Positions 16,569-25,476 are shown, numbered from the stretch's first letter. The stretch is 64,000 bases of DNA from Clostridia bacterium (GCA_017399945.1 JAFQAQ010000002.1:1-64000), one strand, 5' to 3'. The notes: generated by a model not told the origin, from the letters alone. Made by a program: numbers and translations.

Positions 16569-17267
16569 TTATTTAATAACGGTAGCTTCCAAGGAGTTGT
16601 CCAAGGAAACGTATTGATATAAATTTTTTTCAGCAACGAAAGTCTTGTCTTCTAAAACGTACACGATACCGTTTTCATCAACGTGTATTACTTCGCCGGA
16701 AAACAACTGTTTATCGCCCAAAGTAAAGCTTTTATCCTGCTGATTCCAAACTGCGTTAGCCACCCCGTCTGCCTGCGCAACCGTATCGACCATCATTGCT
16801 AGCATTTGGTCCATATCCATATCAGTGCCTTGAAGGGTGTTTAGCCAATCGTAAATTTTGCTGTATATTCTACCGTAAGGACAATAACTGTCTTTGTTTA
16901 TCACGTCGGCAAAAAAGGAATTGTCGCCAAGCGCTTTAACGTCCTTTTGAGCTTCGCCTAAAACGTAGATAACGACGTCTAAATCTAGTTTGGTGGATTT
17001 ATAAAGTCCGTTAAGCACGTTTATTACGTTGGATAAGTTAACCGACTTTTTTTGCGCAAGTTGACGCCTATCGCTATTAAGCCATTTTAGGTAAACCAAT
17101 ATAAACTGCGTTTTTAATATTTTATATACTGCGCCCATACCTTGAACGTCACGTCTGCCAAGATTGTATACTCCGAAAACGAAGTTGCGCATTTCTTCGT
17201 TAGCAAACCGTTCGTTTATATATTGGGCGCACTCTCTATAACTTTCTATCTGCATAGTTTTTACCAT
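16569..17267 (-). CDS. Unknown protein of the six-gene operon (232 aa)
   Basis: No family is recognised. The first about 150 residues look alpha-helical (many Leu, Tyr, Asn and charged residues, with FVFGVYNLGRRDVQGMG near residue 29). The last about 60 residues look like a small beta domain (FTLGDKQLFSGEVIHVDENG). There is no signal peptide or membrane segment. It starts within the stop region of the ParA-like gene (7-base overlap) and lies 15 bases before the SpeD-like gene, so it is an integral part of the operon. An internal ATG at codon 5 is an alternative start. Confidence 0.65.
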   Translation of the reverse strand: MVKTMQIESYRECAQYINERFANEEMRNFVFGVYNLGRRDVQGMGAVYKILKTQFILVYLKWLNSDRRQLAQKKSVNLSNVINVLNGLYKSTKLDLDVVIYVLGEAQKDVKALGDNSFFADVINKDSYCPYGRIYSKIYDWLNTLQGTDMDMDQMLAMMVDTVAQADGVANAVWNQQDKSFTLGDKQLFSGEVIHVDENGIVYVLEDKTFVAEKNLYQYVSLDNSLEATVIK

Positions 17268-18154
17268 TCGTAAAGAATCTTCGCTAGTTTTTGATAACGT
17301 TTATAACCTTCTTTTTCGTCGGGGGTTAGTTCGCCTTGACTGCTAAGTTTATACAAAACGCCTTCCTTCCACTTAAATCTAGTTACTTCGTTTATACCAA
17401 AACAATCTTTTTGAACGAAAGCCCTTTCAACTTCTAAATATTCTATATCTTCAAGTCTTCTATCGATATCTTCTACTGCCGCACTTAGCATGGAAACACC
17501 TTCGATTTCAGCGTCCATTGGAACTACGGTAGGCAATAAAACAACCGTTTTATCTCTGCCTGCTTTGCCGTATTTTGCTGCTAGACGGTGCAAGTAGTTA
17601 AACGTACCGATACGGAATTGATGCGTAGGACGCATACAGAAAACTATTTTGTCCGAAAGGTCAACTGCTAGTTTTGCAGTAAATTGGTCGCCTGCTGCCG
17701 AGTCCATAACGATTGCAACTGCGTTGTGATTTACGGCAAACTTGCTAAGCTTGCTCATAACTTCTTCCATAGTACCCAAAATCTTTCTTGGGTCTAATTT
17801 TTCGCTAGTGTCGTCTACTCCAAGGAACATTACCGCATAGTTATCTTCTAAACCGAGCATGTTTCCTACGGGTACGAATTTTTTGTATAAGGGGTGTTCG
17901 GTTATAGGGCCTTGTTTTTGAATTCCCCAAACTTCTTCGCCTTTTAATAATTCTTTTACGTCGAATTTGCCTTCAAAGAATTTTTCTTGACCTAAAAGAT
18001 AGGTCATACCTGCACTTTCAATATCCATATCGAGCAAAAGCACGGGGGCGTTTTTATGCGCGCCACATTCGTCTGCTAAAAACGGAAGGGTGTTAAAACA
18101 AGTGGTAGATCTACCTGCGCCACCTTTATACGAGAAAAAAGTCGTTATATCCAT
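17261..18154 (-). CDS. ParA/MinD-like (deviant Walker A) ATPase
   Basis: The 297-residue protein begins with a strand and the deviant Walker A motif YKGGAGRSTT (Lys10, with the second Lys position replaced by Arg15), followed by VLLLDMDIESAG (Walker A' type) and a VAIVMDSAAGD Walker B-like strand. Such ATPases position proteins or DNA, or switch partners through ATP-dependent dimers. There is no ParB-like gene or visible parS here, so a plasmid-partition role is unlikely; a regulatory or assembly role in the operon fits better. Its start codon overlaps the stop of the 624-aa gene (TAATG), and its AAGGAGG site lies inside that gene's last codons, implying coupled translation. Confidence 0.82.
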   Translation of the reverse strand: MDITTFFSYKGGAGRSTTCFNTLPFLADECGAHKNAPVLLLDMDIESAGMTYLLGQEKFFEGKFDVKELLKGEEVWGIQKQGPITEHPLYKKFVPVGNMLGLEDNYAVMFLGVDDTSEKLDPRKILGTMEEVMSKLSKFAVNHNAVAIVMDSAAGDQFTAKLAVDLSDKIVFCMRPTHQFRIGTFNYLHRLAAKYGKAGRDKTVVLLPTVVPMDAEIEGVSMLSAAVEDIDRRLEDIEYLEVERAFVQKDCFGINEVTRFKWKEGVLYKLSSQGELTPDEKEGYKRYQKLAKILYEW

Positions 18155-20028
18155 TAGTCGTCCTCCTTACCTAAAAGCGAAAATAATCCTTCTTCGCCCT
18201 TAGCTAGTTTGTTTATCCATTGGTCGATAAAATCGGCCGTTTCTTTTTTAAGTTTATCCATCGCTTCTTCTTTGGAGAGTTTTTCGAACTCAACGCCGAT
18301 AGCGTTTTTGGAAATGAAACTGAACAATAGTTTTGGTAATAGTTCTGCAAAATCGGCGTCGAACCCTTGTAAGTTTTGACGAACTCCTTCGTTAGAAGAT
18401 AAAAGTTTTTGCATTGCTTCTAAAAGCATTTTGCCCGATTCTTCTCTTATTGCAGAACGAATTGCGTTTTCTATCTTAAAACTATCGCGAATTTGTTGTT
18501 TTTCTTTTTCAAACTGCTCGGTAAGTTCAGCTTTTACTTCCCTTTTGATTCTTGGGGTAATTTGAGCAGTTATTTGTTCCTTTTGTTGTTCGCGAATTTC
18601 TTGTTGTTTTCTATATTCTTTTGCGTAAGGTTTTTCGTACGTTTTATAGTAAACGTAGAAATCTGAAATTGCTTCTATATAACGTTCGGAAATCTTAACG
18701 TCGTACTTGCCTTTTTCCCATACCCAATCTTCTTCGTCAATCTTTTCAAAAATATCTTTAAATAATTGTCCCATTTGTTTTACGGGATATCTTAAAATGT
18801 AGAAAGCAACCATGTTGTTAACCTTAACTAACGCAGGTAACAAGGCGTTGTCTGAAAGCATTTTTGGGTTAAGACGTTTTATATATTCAAAGTCGCGTTG
18901 TTGATGCTTACTCTTAAAGGGAATATAGAAGGTGTTAACCAAATAGTCCATACCTTCTTTACACAACTGTTCGTATGCCCTTTGCGCGTTTTGTAGGGTT
19001 GCGTTTAAGGTCATAAGAACGTCGTCTGGGTCTTTACGTAAGTTTACGTAACCGTAAATAAATATAAACGCAATGTAAATACCGTTAAATAAAGCGTTTG
19101 AACTGTTAGATTTTATAATATCGTCGTGGGAAACTTTGTTATATCCACTCAAAAATCCGTCGTCTACGAAATAGTCTTTTAATACGTCCTTATAAATATC
19201 CCAAACGTAATCGGCAACGGCAAAGCAGTTTTCTTTCCAAATCTCTTCGATGGGTTTATCGTTTTTATTTCTTTCGTTAATACGGTCTAAAAGTTCTTGG
19301 TCGACTTTTTTAGCATCGTCCTCGGAATCCACGCTCATCTCGTCGCTTACTTGGTCGGCAGTCATCATGATGTTATCTTCAAAGTCGCTATACGCTTCTA
19401 AAACCGAGTAGGTAAAGAACAACGAACCTCTTTCACAACCGGTGGTGTATGCCCAACCCATAGGCTTGCCGTCTTTTACGATAAACGCCGAGTTAAAGTC
19501 GGTTATAATCTTTCTTATAAGGTCTATAATTTTGTCTTGATATTCAGGATTTATATCGATATAACCCGATTTACTTGCCTTTCTAATACCAACTAAAAAG
19601 CTTAGCGCCCAAGTCATTGCGCCGGTGTAGGAATTGTTTCTAGAAAATAGTTTATCCCCACCGTTTACCCTGTTTTCTTCCTTGGTTAGATATGGGTCAA
19701 GGGTAAAACCGTGTTCTTTAATGTTATCAACTATGTAATAGGTGTTTTTAACTAGTTGTTCCTTTTCTTCGTCGGATAGTTCTAGTTTCATTTTGTTAAT
19801 CAACGAAAGAACACCCGTATAACCGTAGATATCGCTTAGCACGCCGGGAGTTTTGTTGTTCGCGTCCGGATAGAACATTTTTATTCCGTCAACTTCTACA
19901 CGGTGTTTTGCTAAACTTTCAAAAATTCTTGAAGAAACCTCAGCCGAGCGCGCGTAGTTTTTAAACACGCTTCCGCCATCTTCTTCCCTATCTCTTAAAA
20001 ATATAATTTTCTCAACGTCTCTACGCAT
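18154..20028 (-). CDS. Unknown 624-aa helical protein of the six-gene operon
   Basis: No family is recognised. The N-terminal about 450 residues are helical, with motifs such as LFSRNNSYTGAMTWALSFL (about 128-146) and GWAYTTGCERGSLFFTYSVL (about 190-210), reminiscent of alpha/alpha-toroid or helical-hairpin enzymes; this is a weak impression only. Residues about 470-550 form a strongly charged coiled coil rich in Gln, Glu, Lys and Arg. The C-terminal about 70 residues are helical again. It has no membrane segment. The AGGAG site and tight spacing place it firmly in the operon between the deiminase-like and ParA-like genes; it could be the scaffold or effector partner of the ATPase. Confidence 0.65.
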   Translation of the reverse strand: MRRDVEKIIFLRDREEDGGSVFKNYARSAEVSSRIFESLAKHRVEVDGIKMFYPDANNKTPGVLSDIYGYTGVLSLINKMKLELSDEEKEQLVKNTYYIVDNIKEHGFTLDPYLTKEENRVNGGDKLFSRNNSYTGAMTWALSFLVGIRKASKSGYIDINPEYQDKIIDLIRKIITDFNSAFIVKDGKPMGWAYTTGCERGSLFFTYSVLEAYSDFEDNIMMTADQVSDEMSVDSEDDAKKVDQELLDRINERNKNDKPIEEIWKENCFAVADYVWDIYKDVLKDYFVDDGFLSGYNKVSHDDIIKSNSSNALFNGIYIAFIFIYGYVNLRKDPDDVLMTLNATLQNAQRAYEQLCKEGMDYLVNTFYIPFKSKHQQRDFEYIKRLNPKMLSDNALLPALVKVNNMVAFYILRYPVKQMGQLFKDIFEKIDEEDWVWEKGKYDVKISERYIEAISDFYVYYKTYEKPYAKEYRKQQEIREQQKEQITAQITPRIKREVKAELTEQFEKEKQQIRDSFKIENAIRSAIREESGKMLLEAMQKLLSSNEGVRQNLQGFDADFAELLPKLLFSFISKNAIGVEFEKLSKEEAMDKLKKETADFIDQWINKLAKGEEGLFSLLGKEDD

Positions 20029-20044
20029 AATTTTTCTCCTAAAA

Positions 20045-21088
20045 TTAGTTTATGTGTTTGGTTAGGCAATGTAGACCACCGCCGCCTAGACTTGCTTCTC
20101 TTCCGTTATAAGCGATAACCTTTCTATCGGGAAAAGCTTTTGCTATTATATCAAGCGCTTCTTTATCCCTTTCCACACCGTATGTTGGAACGATTACCGC
20201 GCCGTTTACTAACGCAAAGTTGATATACGTTTCAAGCACGGGCTCACCTTCTTTTCTTGGGAAACTTCCGTCCTCGTCGATTATACCATCCGAATCTTCC
20301 TTCGTGCGATAATACATATCGGGAAGGGGTAATCTTATGAGTTTATAAGCATTTCCGTCCACGTCCCTAGCGTTTAGTAAGGTTTTCTCTATTTCTCTTA
20401 CGATTTGGTATTGTGGATTATTTTTATCGTCCGTCCAAGAGTGAAGTATGGTGTGGCTATCAACGAATGCTAGCACGTTGTCCACGTGACCACCCGTTTC
20501 GTCTTCTAGTAGCCCGCGTTCTATCCAAACTATTTGTTTTGAACAAGTTGCTTGTTTTAACAGTTGTTCTACTTGCTCTGGGGTAAATTGCGGGTTACGG
20601 TTATCGTTTATTATAGCGTCCTTAACGCAAAACAAAGTGCCGTTTCCGTCGGGAGAGAAATTACCGCCTTCTAAACACAAGGGACATTCCTTTACGGGAT
20701 ACCCGAACTCTTTTGAGAAGGAATAATCCAAAGCGTCGTCATCGTCCCAAGGTTGATATAATTCCCCACCGTACGCGTTAAAACGGAAGGAAGTTATGTA
20801 TTTTTGGTCGCCTAACACAACGCTACTTACCGTATCTCTCGACCAACAGTCGTTGTATTTTACGGGAATAAGTTTAACGTTTTTGTGGAAGGTGTAGTTT
20901 GCTTTTGCAAAATCCATAAGCTCGGGCAACACGCCGAATACTACCGGTTGAAATTCTGCCATAATATTAGCAAGCCCAACCATAAAATCTCTTATGGGTT
21001 TGCAGTCTGCGCGCCACACGTCCTTTCTGTAAGGGAACAAGACCACTGCTGCTCTCTGTTTTTCAAATTCTCCTGGTAAACGATTCAT
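20045..21088 (-). CDS. Agmatine deiminase family (AguA-like) enzyme
   Basis: Agmatine deiminase converts agmatine to N-carbamoylputrescine and ammonia. The 347-residue protein keeps the whole guanidine-modifying active-site set: Trp82 and Asp85 (NDCWSRDT), Glu140 (LEGGNFSPDGNG), His201 and Asp203 (ETGGHVDN) and the nucleophile Cys341 (GGGGLHC). Length fits AguA. Related Porphyromonas-type peptidyl-arginine deiminases share these motifs, so the substrate may be agmatine or another guanidine. No carbamoylputrescine amidohydrolase gene is nearby, unlike typical polyamine operons. It is the second gene of the operon, 32 bases after the TIR gene, with AAAGGAG upstream. Confidence 0.85.
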   Translation of the reverse strand: MNRLPGEFEKQRAAVVLFPYRKDVWRADCKPIRDFMVGLANIMAEFQPVVFGVLPELMDFAKANYTFHKNVKLIPVKYNDCWSRDTVSSVVLGDQKYITSFRFNAYGGELYQPWDDDDALDYSFSKEFGYPVKECPLCLEGGNFSPDGNGTLFCVKDAIINDNRNPQFTPEQVEQLLKQATCSKQIVWIERGLLEDETGGHVDNVLAFVDSHTILHSWTDDKNNPQYQIVREIEKTLLNARDVDGNAYKLIRLPLPDMYYRTKEDSDGIIDEDGSFPRKEGEPVLETYINFALVNGAVIVPTYGVERDKEALDIIAKAFPDRKVIAYNGREASLGGGGLHCLTKHIN

Positions 21089-21120
21089 TTACTCGTTCTC
21101 CTTTGGTTGCTAGTTTAACG

Positions 21121-22896
21121 TTAATATAGCAACTCGCTGTTATGTTTTTCTAGTATTTTCTTTGCTTGTGGGTTAATAGATATTAGATACTTGAAAGATT
21201 CAATCAAAGGTTTATACGCAGGGTCTTCCGTGCCTAAAATATCGTAGGTCATAACCATATCTTGCATAATGCCCGATACTTCTCTTTCGCCTGTGGTGTA
21301 CCACGCGCCCGAGAAACCCGATTCGCCCACGAATAATCCGAACGAATAACATAGTTTAAGTTTTTCTTCGTCGTTATCAATAGGAACTAATATAAGGTTT
21401 TGCAAGGCCTTTGAAACGGTTGTTTCGTCTAAATCAATAAAGTTGCCTTCTTTATCCTTTTCGATTTCCATCCAATTAGCAAGACGCGGGAATTTTTTAT
21501 CTCCACCCGTCTTGTTTTCAGCCGAATAATCTAACAAATAGTTTACTAACTGAGTCGAACGCGCAACCGACAAAGAAATCTTTTTCATTTGCCATTGTTC
21601 TAACTTTTGTAGTTTAAGCAAATATCCGTGCATACGCTTTATAGACTCAAAGGAAACTACGCTATGATTTTCGGCGTTCTCAACGATTTTAACGAACTCG
21701 CCGATAAACGCAATAAAGTCGTCTGACACCGAAACCATCTGGTCGTAAGCACATTTTTCCCTGTCCCCGTTAAGATATGCAAAGAATTCTTCGGGAACGG
21801 TAAAAACGTCGTCGTAATCAGAATAAGCAAAATAATATTGGCTAGAATCCCTTTCAAAAAGTTCGTTTAGCGCGTCTACGTCCTTTTGGTTTTCTAGGTT
21901 GTATTGCAACACGAAGTCTTTTTGAGTCATGCCGTTCATACCGGCAAAGAAGTTGGGGATTTTGTTTCTTAAACTAAACTCTCTACAAATAAGGCTTACA
22001 ACTTCCCTACGGCTAACTTGGTCCTTTTTAATAAAGTGTTCAAGTTTTTTAACCATATTTTTACAATCGGTTTTAAAATCGTCCGTATAATAGTAGAAAT
22101 ACTTAACGCCTTCTTTTAAAGGAGAATAAATCTTTCTTCCGTTCTTTATGGTTTCGTTACCCAAAAGGTTGCTTGCTATTACCATGCAAGAATAGGTATT
22201 GCAGTCGTAATCGAGCACTTCGTTGGATAAAACGTGCATTTCGGTAAGTCTTTCGGAAGATATTTCGTTACTTGACTTTATGTCCTCACTAACCGTACGC
22301 ATAGAACATTTGTTACCAGCGCAATAGGTTACAAGGTCGGTTAATATATCAGACGCCTTTTCTTGACGGAAAGCCGTTTCCACGTTCTTTAATATGGTGG
22401 TTATGTACTGATCGCGAATTTCTTCCGCGTAACTTATCATAACTTCGTCCGAAGTGTTTTCGTCTATACGGCGAACGATAACTTCGGGGGTAATCCCCGT
22501 GAGTTCTTGAACGTCTTCCGGAATATCTTTTTGTTCGGTTTCGTTAAGAAGGAAAGGTATTATAATTCTATCCTTTGGTTTACTACCTTCGTTACCAAAA
22601 AACAAGTCTAGTTCCTTTCTTACTTCTTTTGAGGAGATAGAATGCTTTGAAACTAGCCATATAAACACGCAACATTCGTCTATGTTTTGTTTTATTACTT
22701 GTGGGTATCTGTCACCGCTTATGTTTCTGTCTTTACCGTGCTCGTCGTACATACACCAGTGATTTAGTTTTAAAGCTTCTATACGCTTGGTAAGTTTAAG
22801 CGCAAGCGCCTTGTCTTTACTTGAAATAGAAGTAAACACAACCGTTCTTTTTGCGTTCAAATTCGCAAGCGTTGAATAGAAAGTTACCATATCCAT
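21121..22896 (-). CDS. TIR-domain protein, first gene of the six-gene operon
   Basis: The 591-residue protein has an N-terminal TIR-like domain (about 15-150): a VVFTSISSKDKALALKLTKR first strand and helix, an IWLVSKHSISSKEVRKEL region with Ser83 and Glu95, where TIR NADases have the catalytic Glu, then an IIIPFLLN strand. The rest (about 170-591) is helical and unrecognised; it may sense a ligand or bind the partner proteins. Bacterial TIR domains often cleave NAD+ or make cyclic ADP-ribose signals in antiphage defence, but activity here is untested. No membrane segment. A promoter lies at 23022-23050, with a leader of roughly 120 bases and AGGAG before the start. Confidence 0.75.
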   Translation of the reverse strand: MDMVTFYSTLANLNAKRTVVFTSISSKDKALALKLTKRIEALKLNHWCMYDEHGKDRNISGDRYPQVIKQNIDECCVFIWLVSKHSISSKEVRKELDLFFGNEGSKPKDRIIIPFLLNETEQKDIPEDVQELTGITPEVIVRRIDENTSDEVMISYAEEIRDQYITTILKNVETAFRQEKASDILTDLVTYCAGNKCSMRTVSEDIKSSNEISSERLTEMHVLSNEVLDYDCNTYSCMVIASNLLGNETIKNGRKIYSPLKEGVKYFYYYTDDFKTDCKNMVKKLEHFIKKDQVSRREVVSLICREFSLRNKIPNFFAGMNGMTQKDFVLQYNLENQKDVDALNELFERDSSQYYFAYSDYDDVFTVPEEFFAYLNGDREKCAYDQMVSVSDDFIAFIGEFVKIVENAENHSVVSFESIKRMHGYLLKLQKLEQWQMKKISLSVARSTQLVNYLLDYSAENKTGGDKKFPRLANWMEIEKDKEGNFIDLDETTVSKALQNLILVPIDNDEEKLKLCYSFGLFVGESGFSGAWYTTGEREVSGIMQDMVMTYDILGTEDPAYKPLIESFKYLISINPQAKKILEKHNSELLY

Positions 22897-22953
22897 AGAG
22901 GTAAAATCTCCTATAAATCAAAACTCGTAATATTGTAGGCAAAAGGCTTGCTT

Positions 22954-22982
22954 TTATATACTTTTTACCCTTTTTACCCTTT
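22954..22982 (-). repeat. Short direct repeats in the leader of the six-gene operon
   Basis: The minus strand reads AAAAAGGGT twice in a row followed by AAAAAG, between the promoter and the TIR start. This could be an operator or a slippage-prone tract; no known site is recognised. Confidence 0.35.
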
Positions 22983-23021
22983 TTTAGCGCGCGTGGACGC
23001 ACTTATATAAATACAAAATAA

Positions 23022-23050
23022 AGTATAACATACATTTAATAAAATTACAA
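23022..23050 (-). promoter_or_regulatory. Promoter of the six-gene operon
   Basis: Minus strand: -35 TTGTAA (23050-23045), 17-base spacer, -10 TATACT (23027-23022). It lies just past the terminator of the SIS/kinase operon, so the six genes form their own unit. Confidence 0.65.
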
Positions 23051-23055
23051 GAGAA

Positions 23056-23090
23056 AAATTAAAAACCACGCGGAGTTTATCCGCGTGGTT
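23056..23090 (-). terminator. Terminator of the kinase-SIS operon
   Basis: Stem AACCACGCGG/CCGCGTGGTT (23064-23073, 23081-23090) with a 7-base loop and a U-rich tract on the minus strand. Confidence 0.85.
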
Positions 23091-23103
23091 TTGCTTGGGT
23101 TTA

Positions 23104-23754
23104 TTAATATCCGTACTTTTCGTAATGAACGTCTATTATCTCTTTGTTATACTGCATGCCGTCGGCGTAGTTTGCGCTTTTCAAAATACCCGGAACGTAT
23201 CCTGCTTTAAGCATTTTTTCAACCAAACTTGCAGTTATGCTCCACATAATAAAATCAGAGCCAAAACCACTTGCCGCACCGAACTTTGCTTCAATCCCCT
23301 CCACGTCTAGCATCGCTTCTGCTGCGGGAGCGCAGTTATCTAGTGTAAAGGTAGCAAACTCATAAAGTTTTTTGCCAGATTCATGCACGGGGTCAACTTG
23401 GGTTGCGTATTCCATACTAGTAAGAGCAATTACCTTTATCCCCTTTTGAACGCAGTCGTATGCAAAATCAACAACGGGTTTAGTTCTTCCCGAAACCGAA
23501 CTTACCACGACTACGTCTCCTTTTTTAAGTTCGGTAGTATCCTTATCGTATTTTTTATAAAAAACAGGACCACCGCCACGTCTTATAATATCCATTTCTA
23601 TACCGTGGCAAATGCCCGAAAGATAAATTTTTCCGCCACCTAAAATGGTTTCCATAAAAATATCCGCGCACTTTTCAATGTTTTCTCTTTGGGTAGTCCT
23701 TACCTTATAAAGTAAGTCGCCGATAGCTTGTTGGTATCTGTCTACTAATTGCAT
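23104..23754 (-). CDS. SIS-domain protein (216 aa)
   Basis: The SIS (sugar isomerase) fold is seen in the Rossmann-like core with KKGDVVVVSSVSGRTKPVVDFAYDC near residue 95, a phosphosugar-binding pattern, and in the N-terminal ETILGGGKIYLSGICHG region. Together with the neighbouring 246-residue SIS protein it resembles UPF0309-type proteins, and both probably act on amino-sugar phosphates made by the kinase encoded upstream. It may form a heteromer with its paralogue. An AAGGAG site precedes the start, and a terminator follows. Confidence 0.75.
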   Translation of the reverse strand: MQLVDRYQQAIGDLLYKVRTTQRENIEKCADIFMETILGGGKIYLSGICHGIEMDIIRRGGGPVFYKKYDKDTTELKKGDVVVVSSVSGRTKPVVDFAYDCVQKGIKVIALTSMEYATQVDPVHESGKKLYEFATFTLDNCAPAAEAMLDVEGIEAKFGAASGFGSDFIMWSITASLVEKMLKAGYVPGILKSANYADGMQYNKEIIDVHYEKYGY

Positions 23755-23766
23755 AATTTTTTCTCC

Positions 23767-24507
23767 TTACATATAAAAAATATTATCTTTGTATTCTTCT
23801 ATAACTTTTTTGTTAAACTCGTCACCACCGTCCATATTACCACTCTTAAACACGGGCGGGGTTACGCCACTTTCAAGCAAAAGTTCGTCTGCACGGGCAA
23901 CCACTGCGTTAAGTATTGCAGCGCCCACAGCAGTAGATGTTGCCGAAACCTTTTGGTCAAACCCATCAAGTTCAACCACTGCGTCACCAACGACGCCACA
24001 GTTATCTATCACGACGTCGCCAAAATGATGAAGCATTTTGCCCGACGGGTGACGAGAAGTTACTCCGTTTGCCATCTCTAAACTAGTTAGCACTATTACC
24101 GTAAGACCTGCCTCTTTTGCGCTTTTTGCCATATCGATAGTAACGTTGTTTCTACCCGATACCGAGTGTATTATCATAACGTCACCCTTTTTGGTTTTAA
24201 GCCCATCGAAAATAATCTTTCCGTAATCGGTTAGCCTTTCCATTTTACTGCTAGAAGTAATCGGTGTAATTTCTAGCATCATACCCGGCGCTCTAACGGG
24301 GTTAATAGTTACCATACCACCCGTTCTATAAAACAATTCGAACGCCAAAAGCCCTGCGTGATTACAGCCGAAAGCAAATATGGAATTTTTGGTTTTGTTT
24401 GCGTCTGCTATTATTTTTGCAGCTTTTTCCATAGCTTGCTTTTGCGTAGCGTTAACTTTTTCTAAAATCTTCGTCACCTTGGACATATAAACGTCTAATG
24501 CACTCAT
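23767..24507 (-). CDS. SIS-domain protein, UPF0309-like (246 aa)
   Basis: The protein has the UPF0309/SIS pattern FAFGCNHAGLLAFELFYRTGG near residue 43 (HAxLLAxEL-type) and MIIHSVSGRNNVTIDMAKSAKEAG near residue 113. It is a likely phosphosugar isomerase or lyase. The start overlaps the end of the kinase gene by 4 bases, and its paralogue follows after 12 bases, so kinase and both SIS proteins act in one pathway, most simply amino-sugar salvage. Exact reaction unknown. Confidence 0.78.
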   Translation of the reverse strand: MSALDVYMSKVTKILEKVNATQKQAMEKAAKIIADANKTKNSIFAFGCNHAGLLAFELFYRTGGMVTINPVRAPGMMLEITPITSSSKMERLTDYGKIIFDGLKTKKGDVMIIHSVSGRNNVTIDMAKSAKEAGLTVIVLTSLEMANGVTSRHPSGKMLHHFGDVVIDNCGVVGDAVVELDGFDQKVSATSTAVGAAILNAVVARADELLLESGVTPPVFKSGNMDGGDEFNKKVIEEYKDNIFYM

Positions 24508-25469
24508 CTAATATCTCCTTTATCAAAAAGATAGTTTGCAAAATTTCTTTTAAGTTTACCTTTTACCTTATCAAAAGGCACGCCTGAGCTAGCAAGTCTT
24601 GCTATCACGCACCCAACGATAGGCTCAAAATACGGAAAGCATATTTGAACGTTAGGATAACTTTTTTTAACCGTTTTATAAAAGGTTTTATACATTTTAT
24701 TAAACCCTTTCCACGCACCGCCGGAAACGATTACTTTGCCGACTAAATTATCCTCTCCTATAACTTTTAAGGCAAAATTTACCTGCCCTGCCATATCCTT
24801 GCCTGCATTTTTATAAATTTCAACGGCAACTTTATCTCCTTGTCTAGCAAGTTTTGAAGTAATATAGGTTACCGACGATATTTGCTCGTTAAAATTTTTC
24901 TCTCTTACAAGGGTAACCAGTTCGCGAGAATCCTTAACGCCAAACTTTTCAAAAACTGCTTGTTCTAAAAGGGTTTTCTCCCCGCGGTTTTCGTAGGATT
25001 TAATTGCCGATTTTATACTTTTTAACCCTATGTCGAACCCACCGCCGTCATCACCCAAAACACTGCCTAACCCACCTATAATTTTGGTTAAATTAGGCTG
25101 ATAAACGAACACGTCCGACCCCGTTCCCGCTTGGGCAACCACGCCGTAACTCAGCCCTGCCGAAGCAATTACCGTTTGCCCTTCACTGTAACTTACCATG
25201 CGTTTTACAGATACTCTGTCTGCCACAACGTCCTGCAAAATAGTTACGGACGACGCTAGCGAATAAGTAAATTCTTCAATCTCTTTTACCTTGACGTTTG
25301 ATAAGAGTTCATCAACCAACTCGGTACATTCTTTTAGTATAAGGTCCTTATCCTTTCTAGTTTCGTTTATTCCAGAGCCTTTAACTGCCTTTATTATTTT
25401 AAGGTTTTGGTCGTATAGTATTAAGTTGAGTTTAGTTCCACCACCGTCGGCGGCAAGATAATATTTCAT
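24504..25469 (-). CDS. BadF/BadG/BcrA-type kinase (N-acetylglucosamine-kinase-like)
   Basis: The 321-residue ASKHA-fold protein begins with YYLAADGGGTKLNLIL (phosphate 1 motif) and has GAGTGSDVFVYQ and GGLGSVLGDDGGGFDIG near residue 130-155, as in N-acetylglucosamine/N-acetylmuramate kinases of the BadF/BcrA family. It should phosphorylate an amino sugar that the two SIS proteins then process. There is no ribosome site: a consensus promoter (25477-25505) has its -10 seven bases from the ATG, predicting a leaderless mRNA. Confidence 0.8.
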   Translation of the reverse strand: MKYYLAADGGGTKLNLILYDQNLKIIKAVKGSGINETRKDKDLILKECTELVDELLSNVKVKEIEEFTYSLASSVTILQDVVADRVSVKRMVSYSEGQTVIASAGLSYGVVAQAGTGSDVFVYQPNLTKIIGGLGSVLGDDGGGFDIGLKSIKSAIKSYENRGEKTLLEQAVFEKFGVKDSRELVTLVREKNFNEQISSVTYITSKLARQGDKVAVEIYKNAGKDMAGQVNFALKVIGEDNLVGKVIVSGGAWKGFNKMYKTFYKTVKKSYPNVQICFPYFEPIVGCVIARLASSGVPFDKVKGKLKRNFANYLFDKGDIR

Positions 25470-25476
25470 CTTATCA

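Noticed and set aside
17261-18154. Plasmid or chromosome partition locus
   Set aside because: There is no ParB-like partner, no parS-like repeats and no replication gene; the ATPase is embedded in a metabolic/TIR operon.
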